Assembly: GCA_003456155.1 (NCBI GenBank)
Contig: DMPC01000184.1
Coordinates: 6,468-25,603, forward strand
DNA length: 19,136 nt
Reading direction: 5' to 3'
Source: Actinomycetota bacterium
Lineage (GTDB): Bacteria; Actinomycetota; Actinomycetes; S36-B12
This document shows, in pieces, positions 1 to 7,839 of the stretch. Below the pieces are notes generated by a model, which saw only the letters and a list, made by a program, of their open reading frames with translations, made no database searches and was not told where the DNA came from. The position numbers were made by a program, and so were the translations under genes. The first letter of the stretch is position 1, and every line of letters starts with the position of its first letter.

Positions 1-380
1 TCCTTGATGATGTCGTTCTGCGTCGTGCCGGTCAGCAGGGCGCGATCGGCTCCCTGTTCATCGGCGACCGACACGTACAGGGCGAACAGCCACATGGCCG
101 TGGCATTGATCGTCATCGACGTGTTCATCTGGTCGAGCGGGATGCCCGCCAGCAGCTGCCGCATCGACCCGAGGTCGGTGATCGGGACCCCGACCTTGCC
201 GACCTCGCCGCGGGCGAGCGGGGAGTCGGGGTCGTAGCCCGTCTGGGTCGGCAGGTCGAACGCGATCGACAGGCCCGTCTGGCCCTTCTCGAGGTTGCGC
301 CGATAGAGCTCGTTGGACTCCCGGGCCGATGAGTGACCGGCATACGTGCGCATGACCCACGGCTTGCTCCGTTGGCGCAT
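1..380 (-). CDS. meaA: MeaA-like B12-dependent acyl-CoA mutase large subunit (N-terminal part only)
   Basis: The reverse strand from the ATG at 378-380 reads through to the window edge, giving about 126 residues. They begin MRQRSKPWVMRTYAGHSSA and continue with NLEKGQTGLSIAFDLPTQTG, then a DQMNTSMTINATAMWL stretch and GTTQNDIIK. These blocks are the conserved N-terminal TIM-barrel motifs of the methylmalonyl-CoA mutase superfamily, which rearranges acyl-CoA carbon skeletons using adenosylcobalamin. The short N-terminus and the PWVMRTYAGHS opening fit the MeaA/ethylmalonyl-CoA mutase group better than MutB, though isobutyryl-CoA mutase cannot be excluded without the C-terminus. A GGGAG ribosome site lies 8 nt before the ATG. 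It follows etfA by 38 nt in the same direction, so it is probably co-transcribed with etfBA. The gene is incomplete only because the window ends. Confidence 0.85.
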   Translation of the reverse strand, partial: MRQRSKPWVMRTYAGHSSARESNELYRRNLEKGQTGLSIAFDLPTQTGYDPDSPLARGEVGKVGVPITDLGSMRQLLAGIPLDQMNTSMTINATAMWLFALYVSVADEQGADRALLTGTTQNDIIK

Positions 381-418
381 GGCCCAGGCTCCCTGCTCTG
401 CTCGGTCCGCGTAAGGAC

Positions 419-1384
419 CTAGTTGGAACGCTTCGAGATCTCCTCGGTCAGCTGCGGGACGACGGCGAAGAGGTCACCCACCACGCCGTAGTCCGCGAGC
501 TCGAAGATCGGCGCCTCGGCATCCTTGTTGACCACGACGATGGTCTTCGAGGTCTGCATGCCGGCGCGATGCTGAATCGCGCCGGAGATGCCGTTCGCGA
601 TGTAGAGCTGCGGGGAGACCGTCTTGCCGGTCTGGCCCACCTGGTACTGATGGGGGTACCAGCCGGCGTCGGTGGCCGCGCGGGACGCACCGACCGCAGC
701 GCCGAGGGAGTCCGCGAGCGACTCGATCACGGCGAAGCCCTCGGCGGAACCCACGCCGCGACCTCCGGAGACGACGACCTGCGCCTCGGTCAGCTCCGGG
801 CGACCGCCCTTCACGGCGGCCGTGTGGCCGGTGATGGTGGCCTTCCGCGCGACGTCGGAGAGCGCGACGGAGACCTCCTCGCGTGCCGGGGTCGCGGGTG
901 AGGCCTCGGGGGCGATCGCGTTGCCCCGCACGGTGATCACGGGAACGCCATGGGTGACCGTGGAGTGCACGATGGTGGAGCCGCCGAAGACGCTCTGGGT
1001 GGCGACGACGCGGTCGCCGTCGAGCACCACATCGACGGCGTCGGTGATGATGCCGGCGCCGGCCTTGATCGCCAGGCGGGCTGCCGCCTCCTTGCCGTCG
1101 GCCGTGGAGGGCACGAGGACGGCCACCGGGGCCGCCTGGGCCACCAGCTGGGCCAGCACCTCCGCGGCCGGCGCCACCGGATGGCTGGCCAGCGACTCGT
1201 CGCCGGCCACGTACACCTTGGTCGCCCCGAACTCGCCGAGTGTCGCCACGGCGGCATCGCTGATGCCCGGGCCGACCCACACTGCGGCGGGCTCACCGAG
1301 ACGGCGGGCCGCGGTGAGCAGCTCCGTCGTGGACTTCTTCACCGTGCCGTCGACCGCATCGACCAGGACCAGAACCTCACCCAT
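419..1384 (-). CDS. etfA: Electron transfer flavoprotein alpha subunit
   Basis: EtfA pairs with EtfB to carry electrons from acyl-CoA and related dehydrogenases to ETF:quinone oxidoreductase; it holds the FAD. The protein (321 aa, typical length) opens MGEVLVLVDAVDGTVKK. Its C-terminal half has the FAD-binding signature: SGGRGVGSAEGF, then GWYPHQYQVGQTGKTVSP, LYIANGISGAIQH and a TIVVVNKDAEAPIFELADYG block. The ATG at 1384 is preferred because GGAGAG sits just upstream; an in-frame GTG at 1396 would add four residues (MESV) but overlaps that ribosome site. It lies 54 nt downstream of etfB and 38 nt upstream of the meaA-like gene, all on the minus strand, so an operon is likely. The role is presumably general fatty-acid or branched-chain acyl-CoA oxidation. 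Confidence 0.96.
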   Translation of the reverse strand: MGEVLVLVDAVDGTVKKSTTELLTAARRLGEPAAVWVGPGISDAAVATLGEFGATKVYVAGDESLASHPVAPAAEVLAQLVAQAAPVAVLVPSTADGKEAAARLAIKAGAGIITDAVDVVLDGDRVVATQSVFGGSTIVHSTVTHGVPVITVRGNAIAPEASPATPAREEVSVALSDVARKATITGHTAAVKGGRPELTEAQVVVSGGRGVGSAEGFAVIESLADSLGAAVGASRAATDAGWYPHQYQVGQTGKTVSPQLYIANGISGAIQHRAGMQTSKTIVVVNKDAEAPIFELADYGVVGDLFAVVPQLTEEISKRSN

Positions 1385-1438
1385 CACGCTCTCCACTCGT
1401 TCGAAAGGACATTCACGACCAGACGCCGCAGGTGCGGC

Positions 1439-2218
1439 TCAGATGAACTTCTGCGTGGCCAGGAACTCGGCCACCTTGACGCCGCCGTCACCCTCGTCAG
1501 AAACGATCGTGCCCGCGGCCTTCGGAGGACGCGCGGCGAAGTCGTTCACCGCGCTCCAGGCGGCCGCAGCTCCCACGACTGCGGGGTCGAGGCCCAGATC
1601 AGCCACGCTCAGCGTCTCGACCGGCTTCTTCTTCGCCGCCATGATCCCCTTGAACGAGGGGTAGCGAGGCTCGTTGATCTTCTCCACGACGCTCACCACC
1701 GCAGGCAGGGCAGCGGTGACCGTGGCGAAGCCGCTCTCGGTCAGCCGCTCGACGGTGACGTCGGCACCGGCCACGGCGACCTTCTGGGCGAAGGTGAGCT
1801 GCGCCCACCCCAGTCGCTCGGCCACCATCGCGGGAACCACGCTCATACGTGCATCGGTCGACTCCGAGCCGAAGAGCACCAGGTCGAAGCCGCGCCCCTC
1901 GATCGCCTTGGCGATGACAGCGCTCGTGGCGACGGCGTCCGAGCCGCCCAGGGCATCGTCGACGACGTGGACGCCGGCGTCGGCACCCATGCTCAGGGCC
2001 TTCCGCACGGTCTCCGAGGCGCGGTCGGGACCCATGGAGATCACCACCACCTCGCCGCCGTGCGCCTCGATGAGCTGCAGGGCCTCCTCCACGGCGTACT
2101 CGTCGAGCTCGTTCATGACGCCGTCGGCCGATTCGCGATCCAGGCGGGAGTCCGCGTCACGCAGCTTCTTCTCCGCCCAGGTGTCCGGAACCTGCTTCAC
2201 GCACACGGCGATCTTCAT
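1439..2218 (-). CDS. etfB: Electron transfer flavoprotein beta subunit
   Basis: This is the 259-residue partner of EtfA, binding AMP in the soluble heterodimeric electron carrier. It starts MKIAVCVKQVPDTWAEKK, the standard EtfB N-terminus. The family signature near the C-terminal third, RYPSFKGIMAAKKKPVETLS, is intact, and the protein ends EFLATQKFI. The internal segment DLVLFGSESTDARMSVVPAM is the usual EtfB nucleotide-binding region. It is the first gene of the etfB-etfA-meaA run. Upstream (2219-2415) is the divergent gap shared with a crotonase gene, where a TACAAT -10 candidate lies. No acyl-CoA dehydrogenase is adjacent, so this looks like the housekeeping ETF rather than a dedicated FixAB-type bifurcating system. 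Confidence 0.96.
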   Translation of the reverse strand: MKIAVCVKQVPDTWAEKKLRDADSRLDRESADGVMNELDEYAVEEALQLIEAHGGEVVVISMGPDRASETVRKALSMGADAGVHVVDDALGGSDAVATSAVIAKAIEGRGFDLVLFGSESTDARMSVVPAMVAERLGWAQLTFAQKVAVAGADVTVERLTESGFATVTAALPAVVSVVEKINEPRYPSFKGIMAAKKKPVETLSVADLGLDPAVVGAAAAWSAVNDFAARPPKAAGTIVSDEGDGGVKVAEFLATQKFI

Positions 2219-2278
2219 GGGACTCTCCTCATCGGTGCCGACTCGACAGTGGTGACGCCCCGGGGGCGACGTCCGCAG

Positions 2279-2284
2279 ATTGTA
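2279..2284 (-). promoter_or_regulatory. Candidate -10 box for the etfB operon
   Basis: On the minus strand TACAAT lies about 60 nt upstream of the etfB ATG, in the most AT-rich part of the divergent gap. No good -35 match is seen at 17-18 nt, so this is a weak, position-based call. Confidence 0.3.
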
Positions 2285-2415
2285 TCCAATCCTTCGATCA
2301 TGCGCTGACCGAGGGAACCGGGCACATTCTTGCTCATCCGACTATATGGTGTCCAAGTATTTTGCGAAAGACGGACGGACAGGTCGGGCCCACCCCGACT
2401 CGTGAGGAGACGACG

Positions 2416-3294
2416 ATGGCGCGCACGTACGAGACCCTCCGCTACGAGGTCGAGAGCGGCATCCTCACCCTGTGGCTGGATCGTCCCGACCAGCTCAACG
2501 CCTTCACCGTGACCATGGCCGAGGAGCTCGTGCACGCGTTCGAGCGAGCCAGCGCGGACGACGACGTTGCCGCGGTCGTGGTCACCGGCAGCGGCCGGGC
2601 CTTCTGCGCCGGCATGGACCTGTCGTCCGACGGCAACGTCTTCGGGCTCGACGAGAACCAGCAGCCCACGATGCGCGACCTGGTCGACCGATTCGAGGAT
2701 CCCGTCATCGTCGACGGCGTCCGCGACACCGGCGGCCGCGTCTCCCTCGCCATCTACCGCTGCCTCAAGCCCGTGATCGCGGCCATCAATGGCGCCGCAG
2801 TCGGCATCGGAGCCACGATGACCCTGCCGATGGATATCCGGATCGCCTCCCCCCGAGCCCGCATCGGCTTCGTGTTCGGCCGACTCGGCATCGTCCCGGA
2901 GGCATGCTCGACCTGGTTCCTGCCACGCATCGTCGGCATGAGCCGCGCACTCGAACTCGTCTACTCCGCAGACATCCTCGATGCCGACCAGTCGCTCGAG
3001 TCGGGCCTCGTACGCGAGGTCGTCGCGGAGGACGAACTACTCCCCACCGCCTACGCGCTCGCGCGACGCTTCACCGAGGGGCGCTCGCCGGTGGCCACCG
3101 CGCTGATGCGCCAGATGCTCTACCGCAATGCCGCCGAGCCGCATCCGCTCGAGGCCCACCGCGTGGAGTCGCTCGCGATGTTCTACACGAGCATCGGCGA
3201 CGGAAAGGAGGGCGTCGCCGCCTTCCTGGGCAAGCGCGCACCCGAGTTCACCGGTCGGGTCCCGCAGGACCTGCCCCCGTTCTACCCCTGGTGA
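2416..3294 (+). CDS. Enoyl-CoA hydratase/isomerase (crotonase) family protein
   Basis: This 292-residue crotonase-fold protein probably hydrates or isomerises an enoyl-CoA in the cytoplasm. After the N-terminal LWLDRPDQLNAFT strand come the oxyanion-hole segments: GRAFCAGMDLS (about 61-70) and NGAAVGIGATM (125-135). Glu162 in GIVPEACSTW matches the catalytic Glu164 of rat mitochondrial hydratase, but the position of the second acid (rat Glu144) is Thr134. It may therefore be an isomerase or a single-acid hydratase. The ATG at 2416 is chosen over an upstream in-frame start at 2362 because GAGGAGA precedes it and the N-terminus then fits the family. It is slightly longer than the usual 260 aa, with an insert around residues 74-107. 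It is divergent from etfB. The substrate is not evident. Confidence 0.9.
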   Translation: MARTYETLRYEVESGILTLWLDRPDQLNAFTVTMAEELVHAFERASADDDVAAVVVTGSGRAFCAGMDLSSDGNVFGLDENQQPTMRDLVDRFEDPVIVDGVRDTGGRVSLAIYRCLKPVIAAINGAAVGIGATMTLPMDIRIASPRARIGFVFGRLGIVPEACSTWFLPRIVGMSRALELVYSADILDADQSLESGLVREVVAEDELLPTAYALARRFTEGRSPVATALMRQMLYRNAAEPHPLEAHRVESLAMFYTSIGDGKEGVAAFLGKRAPEFTGRVPQDLPPFYPW

Positions 3295-3321
3295 GGGCCA
3301 CGCCGGTACAGTGAAAGCCCA

Positions 3322-3335
3322 GCCCCACCCGGGGC
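3322..3335 (+). other. Short GC hairpin between crotonase and CNNM gene
   Basis: GCCCC and GGGGC flank a four-base loop, 27 nt after the crotonase stop codon. It is a small stem without a T tract, so it is at best a weak terminator or leader structure. A TACAGT at 3307-3312 just before it could be a -10 box for the next gene, but no matching -35 is visible. Confidence 0.25.
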
Positions 3336-3356
3336 GCGCTGGAGGAGCCGATCCCG

Positions 3357-4730
3357 TTGGACCTGCTGCTCACCCTGCTTGTGGGCATCGCCGTCGTGGT
3401 CCTCATCACGGCTGCCACGGGCTACTTCGTCGCCCAGGAGTTCGCCTACATGGCGGTCGACCGGGCCGGCCTCAAGGCTCTCGCCGATGCGGGTGACCGT
3501 CGCGCCGCCCGGGCACTCACCGTCACCGGCCGCACGTCCTTCATGCTGTCGGGAGCGCAGCTCGGCATCACCGTCACCGGCCTGCTTGTCGGCTACGTGG
3601 CAGAGCCGCTCATCGGCGAATCCATCGGATCGATGCTCGGCGGCATCAGCATCCCCGCCGGGGTCTCCTTTGCCATCGGAGCGATCATCGCGCTGGCCCT
3701 GTCGACCCTCATCCAGATGCTCTTCGGGGAGCTCTTCCCCAAGAACTTCTCCATCGCACGCGCCGAGCCCACAGCCCTCGCTCTCGCCCGCTCCACACGC
3801 ATCTACCTCACCGCCTTCGGCTGGCTGATCGTCCTGTTCGATGCCTCCTCGAATGCGCTCCTGAGGCTCTTCCGCATCGAGCCGGTCCACGACGTCGAGC
3901 ACTCCGCATCCGCGCGCGACCTCGAGCACATCGTGGAGGAGTCACGGGAATCGGGGCAGATCCCGGACGAACTCTCCGCCCTGCTCGACCGGGTCCTGGA
4001 GTTCCCCGAGGAGACCGTCCAGCACGCCATGGTGCCGCGCACGAAGGCCGACACCATCTCGCCCAAGGACACGGTCGGGCAGGTGCGGGAGCTGATGGCC
4101 ACCGGGCACTCCCGCTACCCGGTGCTCGCCGCGAACGGCGAGGACATTCTCGGTGTGGTCCACCTCGTGGACATCCTCACCACTACAGAGCCCGACTCCG
4201 CCTCCGTCCGAACCGTCATGCGCCCTGCTCCACTGGTCTCGACGGTCATGAGCCTGCCCGAGGCCCTGCAGCTGCTGGGTGAGTCGCAGAACCAGCTCGC
4301 CTGCGTCGTCGACGAGTACGGCGGCTTCTCCGGCGTGCTCTCCCTCGAGGACCTCGCGGAGGAACTGGTCGGAGAGATCACCGACGAGCATGACCTACCG
4401 GAGATCCCCCACCACTTCGACGGCGCAGGCTGGGTCATGCCGGGAGACACGCACGTCGACGAGGCCGAGCGCGCCCTCGACATCAGCCTGCCCGAGGGCG
4501 AGTACGAGACGCTGGCCGGAATGGTGATCGCCGCACGAGGAGGCTTCCCCGAGGTGGGCGAGACTGTCTGGATCACGCTGCCCGTCGACGCCGATGACCT
4601 GCTCGAGAATGCGAAAGCGGTCCCGCGTCGCATCGCCATCGAGACCCTCGAGATCGAGCGACACGTCCCCGACCTCATCCGGATCGTGATCCCCGATCCC
4701 GATGACGACGAGGAGCCGTCATGGGCATGA
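3357..4730 (+). CDS. CNNM/CorC-family transmembrane protein with CBS pair and CorC_HlyC domain
   Basis: This 457-residue inner-membrane protein belongs to the CNNM/HlyC-CorC family, linked elsewhere to Mg2+/Co2+ efflux and often labelled 'hemolysin-like'. Residues 1-180 form the DUF21/CNNM domain with hydrophobic segments near 4-27, 60-80, 96-125 and 148-168, including FMLSGAQLGITVTGLLVGYV and the FGELFPKNFSIARAEP motif. Residues about 205-335 are a CBS pair (VPRTKADTIS, SRYPVL, CVVDEYGGFSGVLSLEDL) likely to bind ATP-Mg. Residues 350-440 are the CorC_HlyC domain. The start is TTG at 3357, with GGAGGAG about 10 nt upstream and no better start in frame. Its last 10 nt overlap the next gene, a shorter paralogue, so the two are translationally coupled. 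Substrate ion is inferred from the family only. Confidence 0.92.
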   Translation: MDLLLTLLVGIAVVVLITAATGYFVAQEFAYMAVDRAGLKALADAGDRRAARALTVTGRTSFMLSGAQLGITVTGLLVGYVAEPLIGESIGSMLGGISIPAGVSFAIGAIIALALSTLIQMLFGELFPKNFSIARAEPTALALARSTRIYLTAFGWLIVLFDASSNALLRLFRIEPVHDVEHSASARDLEHIVEESRESGQIPDELSALLDRVLEFPEETVQHAMVPRTKADTISPKDTVGQVRELMATGHSRYPVLAANGEDILGVVHLVDILTTTEPDSASVRTVMRPAPLVSTVMSLPEALQLLGESQNQLACVVDEYGGFSGVLSLEDLAEELVGEITDEHDLPEIPHHFDGAGWVMPGDTHVDEAERALDISLPEGEYETLAGMVIAARGGFPEVGETVWITLPVDADDLLENAKAVPRRIAIETLEIERHVPDLIRIVIPDPDDDEEPSWA

Positions 4731-5740
4731 GTCCGACCGCGGTCATCATCGCAACCATCGTGATCATCGCGCTGAGCGCCTTCTTCGTCGCGGCCGAATT
4801 CGCTCTCCTCGCCGCGAAGCGCCATCGCTTGGAGGATGCGGCGAGGCAGAGCAGGGCGGCCCGAACCGCACTGCGCAACGCATCGGAGTTGAGCGTCCTG
4901 CTGGCGGGCAGCCAGCTCGGCATCACCGTGTGCACGCTGGCACTCGGCGCCATCACCAAGCCGGCCGTGCACGACTGGCTGATGCCGGCCCTCGAGTCGG
5001 TCGGGCTGCCCGAGGTGACCGCCGACGTCATCGCCTTCGTCCTGGCACTCTTCGTCGTGACCTTCCTGCATCTCGTCGTCGGAGAGATGGCACCCAAGTC
5101 CTGGGCCATCGCCCACCCCGAGACCTCCGCCACGCTGCTCGCGATCCCGATGCGCGGGTTCCTCGTCCTCACCCGCCCCCTCCTCCTCGGACTCAACAAC
5201 GCGGCGAACTGGCTGCTTCAGCGCGTCGGGGTCACCCCCGTCAACTCCGTGTCGGCGGCGCAGAACGCCGATGCCCTTCGCCATCTGGTGCGGCACTCGG
5301 AGGACACCGGCACCCTCGACATGGCCTACTCGACGCGGGTCGCTGCCGCACTGGAGATGCAGTCCACGCCCATCAGCACCCTGGTCCCCATCGACACCGA
5401 GATCACGATGGTGGCCCCCGATGCCACGGTCGAGGATGTTCGAGCGGCGACAGAGGCCACCGGTCATCACCGGATCATCGTGGGGACACCGACCCGCATC
5501 GTCGGCACCGTCCACGTGCGCGACACCCTGACCCGGCCCGCACACGTGCCCATCCAGCGACTGATCCGTCCCATCCTTCGCCTGCGGGCCGACGAGAGCA
5601 TCCACGAGGCTCTCGCCCAGATGCGACGCACCAGCAGCCACATGGCCGTCGTCGTCGACGACTCCGGCTTCGTCGGCCTGATCACCCTGAGCGATGTCCT
5701 CAGCGGCCTGGTCGGCACCCGGGGCAGCTCCCCGGCCTAG
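4721..5740 (+). CDS. CNNM/CorC-family transmembrane protein with CBS pair, short form
   Basis: This 339-residue paralogue of the preceding gene has a DUF21/CNNM membrane domain (about 1-180; hydrophobic first helix, then LLAGSQLGITVCTLALGAI and LVVGEMAPKSWAIAHPE) and a CBS pair (about 205-330; VVVDDSGFVGLITLSDVL). It lacks the C-terminal CorC_HlyC domain found in its neighbour. A long-form/short-form tandem pair is common in actinobacteria and suggests a heteromer, but that is inference. The ATG at 4721 has GAGGAG at good spacing; a second ATG at 4727 forms an ATGA overlap with the upstream stop and would also work. The stop codon lies in a hairpin shared with the convergent thiolase gene. 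Confidence 0.9.
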   Translation: MGMSPTAVIIATIVIIALSAFFVAAEFALLAAKRHRLEDAARQSRAARTALRNASELSVLLAGSQLGITVCTLALGAITKPAVHDWLMPALESVGLPEVTADVIAFVLALFVVTFLHLVVGEMAPKSWAIAHPETSATLLAIPMRGFLVLTRPLLLGLNNAANWLLQRVGVTPVNSVSAAQNADALRHLVRHSEDTGTLDMAYSTRVAAALEMQSTPISTLVPIDTEITMVAPDATVEDVRAATEATGHHRIIVGTPTRIVGTVHVRDTLTRPAHVPIQRLIRPILRLRADESIHEALAQMRRTSSHMAVVVDDSGFVGLITLSDVLSGLVGTRGSSPA

Positions 5741-5757
5741 CGTCGATCAGGCCGGGG
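5730..5757. terminator. Bidirectional hairpin between convergent CNNM and thiolase genes
   Basis: A perfect 9-bp inverted repeat, CCCCGGCCT (5730-5738) and AGGCCGGGG (5749-5757), encloses a 10-nt loop. The convergent stop codons are only 6 nt apart: TAG at 5738-5740 sits at the loop edge on one strand and TGA at 5747-5749 on the other. The stem has no T tract, as is usual for actinobacterial terminators, and its symmetry would serve both strands. Confidence 0.6.
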
Positions 5758-6931
5758 TCGTGAAGACGATGGCCTCACCCTGGCCGCCGCCACCGCACAG
5801 CGCGACGGCTCCCGTGCCGCCCCCGCGCTTCTTGAGCTCGTAGGCGGCCGACAGCAGGATGCGGGCTCCACTCATGCCGACCGGGTGCCCGATCGCGATG
5901 GCGCCGCCGTTCACGTTGACCTTGGCGTCGTCCAGATCAAGGTCGCGCATCGACGCCAGGCCCACGCTCGCGAACGCCTCATTGATCTCCACGATGTCGA
6001 GATCGGCGACCGTCAGCTCACCGTCGCGACGCAGGGCATCGTTGATCGCCGCCGCGGGCTGCAGCAGGAGGGACGGATCGGGCCCCGCCACCTCACCATG
6101 GGCACGGATCTCCGCGATCCACGACAGGCCGTGCTTCTCTGCCCACTCCCGGCTCGTGACGATCAGGGCAGCGGCCCCGTCGGACAACTGGGAGGCATTG
6201 CCCGCGGTGATCGCACCTTCCTTGTCGAAGGCAGCCCGCAGGCCGCCCAGGCTCTCAGCGGTGGTGTCCGGCCGCACACCCTCGTCCTCCGTCACGGTGA
6301 TGACGCCCTTGCGGGTCTTCACCTCGACCGGGACGATCTCCTCCCCCGCGCGACCCGACGCGGTGGCCTCAGCGGCGAGTACGTGCGAGCGCGCGGCGAA
6401 GGCATCCATGTCGTCACGGCTGATGCCGTGGGGCTTGCCGTACTTCTCCGTGGCGGCGCCCATGGACATCGCGTCGAAGGCGCACACCAGCGCGTCCTGA
6501 TCCAAGGCGTCGACGAGCGCGCCGCTGCCGTACTTGTAGCCCTGACGGGCACCGAGCAGCATGTGAGGAGCGTTGGTCATGGACTCCATGCCACCGGCCA
6601 CCACCACTTCGTGCTGGCCGGAGCGGATCATCTGGTCGGCCATCGCGACCGCAACGAGTCCGGAGAGGCAGAGCTTGTTGATGGTCAGTGCGGGCACGCT
6701 CATGGGAAGACCGGCTGCCGCAGCGGCCTGGCGAGCCGGGTTGGGCCCGGCGCCGGCCTGGTACACCTGCCCCATCACGACCGCGTCGACCTGGTCGACG
6801 CCGACGCCCGCACGCTCGAGGGCGCCCTTGATGGCCACCGCGCCGAGGTCGGCCGCCGACAGGGATGCGAAGGCGCCGAGCAGCTTGCCGACCGGGGTGC
6901 GGGCACCATCGATGATGACGGACGTGGTCAT
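5747..6931 (-). CDS. Acetyl-CoA C-acetyltransferase (thiolase, FadA4-like)
   Basis: This 394-residue thiolase condenses or cleaves acetoacetyl-CoA or short 3-ketoacyl-CoAs. Length and motifs are complete. Cys88 in TINKLCLSGLVAVAMADQ is the acyl-enzyme nucleophile, NEAF at 317-320 and His349 in GGAIAIGHPVGMSGARI form the active site, and Cys379 in ALCGGGGQGEA is the general acid/base. The INKLCLSGL form resembles mycobacterial FadA4 and other acetoacetyl-CoA thiolases. AGGAGAG lies at good spacing before the ATG. It is transcribed alone, convergent with the CNNM pair and divergent from the SDR at 7066. It could supply acetoacetyl-CoA for the ethylmalonyl-type route or finish beta-oxidation; the sequence does not decide between these. 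Confidence 0.93.
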   Translation of the reverse strand: MTTSVIIDGARTPVGKLLGAFASLSAADLGAVAIKGALERAGVGVDQVDAVVMGQVYQAGAGPNPARQAAAAAGLPMSVPALTINKLCLSGLVAVAMADQMIRSGQHEVVVAGGMESMTNAPHMLLGARQGYKYGSGALVDALDQDALVCAFDAMSMGAATEKYGKPHGISRDDMDAFAARSHVLAAEATASGRAGEEIVPVEVKTRKGVITVTEDEGVRPDTTAESLGGLRAAFDKEGAITAGNASQLSDGAAALIVTSREWAEKHGLSWIAEIRAHGEVAGPDPSLLLQPAAAINDALRRDGELTVADLDIVEINEAFASVGLASMRDLDLDDAKVNVNGGAIAIGHPVGMSGARILLSAAYELKKRGGGTGAVALCGGGGQGEAIVFTTPA

Positions 6932-7065
6932 GGGGGCTCTCCTGACGGTCGGTGCTGATGGACGGCTCAGGGCTGACCTTGGCAGAAGGTCGGTGCCGCC
7001 CTCGACCTGAGGGTAACGTGTCGTAGGTCGTCAGGTAGACGGACGTCCACGTACATGGGAGAGCC

Positions 7066-7815
7066 ATGAATCAGGTCGCGGTCGTGACTGGCGCCGGGAC
7101 CGGTATCGGAGCCGCCTGCGCCGCCGCCCTGGCCGGTCAGTGCTCCACCCTCGTGCTCCTCGGCCGCCGCCTGGAGAAACTCCACGCCGTCGAGCGGTCA
7201 CTGGGCGCACGCGAACCGGAGCTGCGCCTCCACGCGCGGTCCGTCGACGTCTCCGACGTCGACGCCGTCCAGGCCTTCGTCTCCTGGGCCACGAACGAAC
7301 TCGGCGCCGTCGACATCCTCGTCAACAATGCCGGGTCACCGCAGCCCAAGATCACCGGCGGTCTCGACGACGTGGCAGCCACCTGGGAGTCGACCTGGCG
7401 CGCGAACACCCTCAGCGTCGTCCTCATGACCGAGGGGCTGAAGCCACTGCTGCGACGTCCAGGCGGACGCATCATCACCATCGGCTCCTTCGCCGCAGAG
7501 ATGGGCACGGGCAGCCCGGCCTACGCCTCGGCGAAGGGTGCCCTGGAGACGTACTCCGTCACCCTGATGCGCGAACTCGGACACGAGGGCATCACGTCGA
7601 ACGTCGTCTCACCCGGGTACACCGCCGGCACGGAGCTTCTGAACGGACGCATGACCCCCGAACGCCACGACCGACTCGTCGCCGGCATCGCGGCCGGTCG
7701 GGCCGGCACGCCTGAGGAGATCGCCGCAGCAGTCGCCTACCTCGCATCACCCATGGCCGGTTTCGTCAACGGCCAGGTCATCACCGCCAACGGCGGTACC
7801 TACCTGTCCGCCTAG
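7066..7815 (+). CDS. Short-chain dehydrogenase/reductase (classical SDR)
   Basis: This 249-residue NAD(P)-dependent alcohol/ketone oxidoreductase has all classical SDR marks: TGAGTGIG at 8-15 for cofactor binding, NNAG at 87-90, and catalytic Ser141, Tyr153 and Lys157 (PAYASAKGAL). The GRR at 33-35 after the second strand would favour NADP(H). The C-terminus ends NGQVITANGGTYLSA, as in FabG-type enzymes, but no fatty-acid synthesis gene is nearby. The ATG at 7066 has GGGAGAG just before it. A SnoaL-like gene follows after 24 nt in the same direction. The pair mirrors the SDR/SnoaL pair at 14324-15591, suggesting both act on related intermediates. Confidence 0.92.
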   Translation: MNQVAVVTGAGTGIGAACAAALAGQCSTLVLLGRRLEKLHAVERSLGAREPELRLHARSVDVSDVDAVQAFVSWATNELGAVDILVNNAGSPQPKITGGLDDVAATWESTWRANTLSVVLMTEGLKPLLRRPGGRIITIGSFAAEMGTGSPAYASAKGALETYSVTLMRELGHEGITSNVVSPGYTAGTELLNGRMTPERHDRLVAGIAAGRAGTPEEIAAAVAYLASPMAGFVNGQVITANGGTYLSA

Positions 7816-7839
7816 AAGCCCACCAGTACAAGGAGCGAG

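Noticed and set aside
950..2308. Plus-strand open frame of 452 codons opposite etfA/etfB
   Set aside because: It lies wholly antisense to two well-recognised genes and is rich in His/Arg/Gly low-complexity sequence, as expected from the complementary frame of GC-rich codons. No domain is visible.
4115..5641. Minus-strand open frame of 508 codons opposite the two CNNM genes
   Set aside because: It is antisense to both membrane-protein genes and has a Ser/Arg/Asp-rich composition with no family motif. High GC removes stop codons from this frame.
3357..5740. True hemolysins
   Set aside because: The family is often labelled hemolysin-like, but the DUF21 plus CBS architecture is that of CNNM/CorC ion-transport proteins, with no toxin features.
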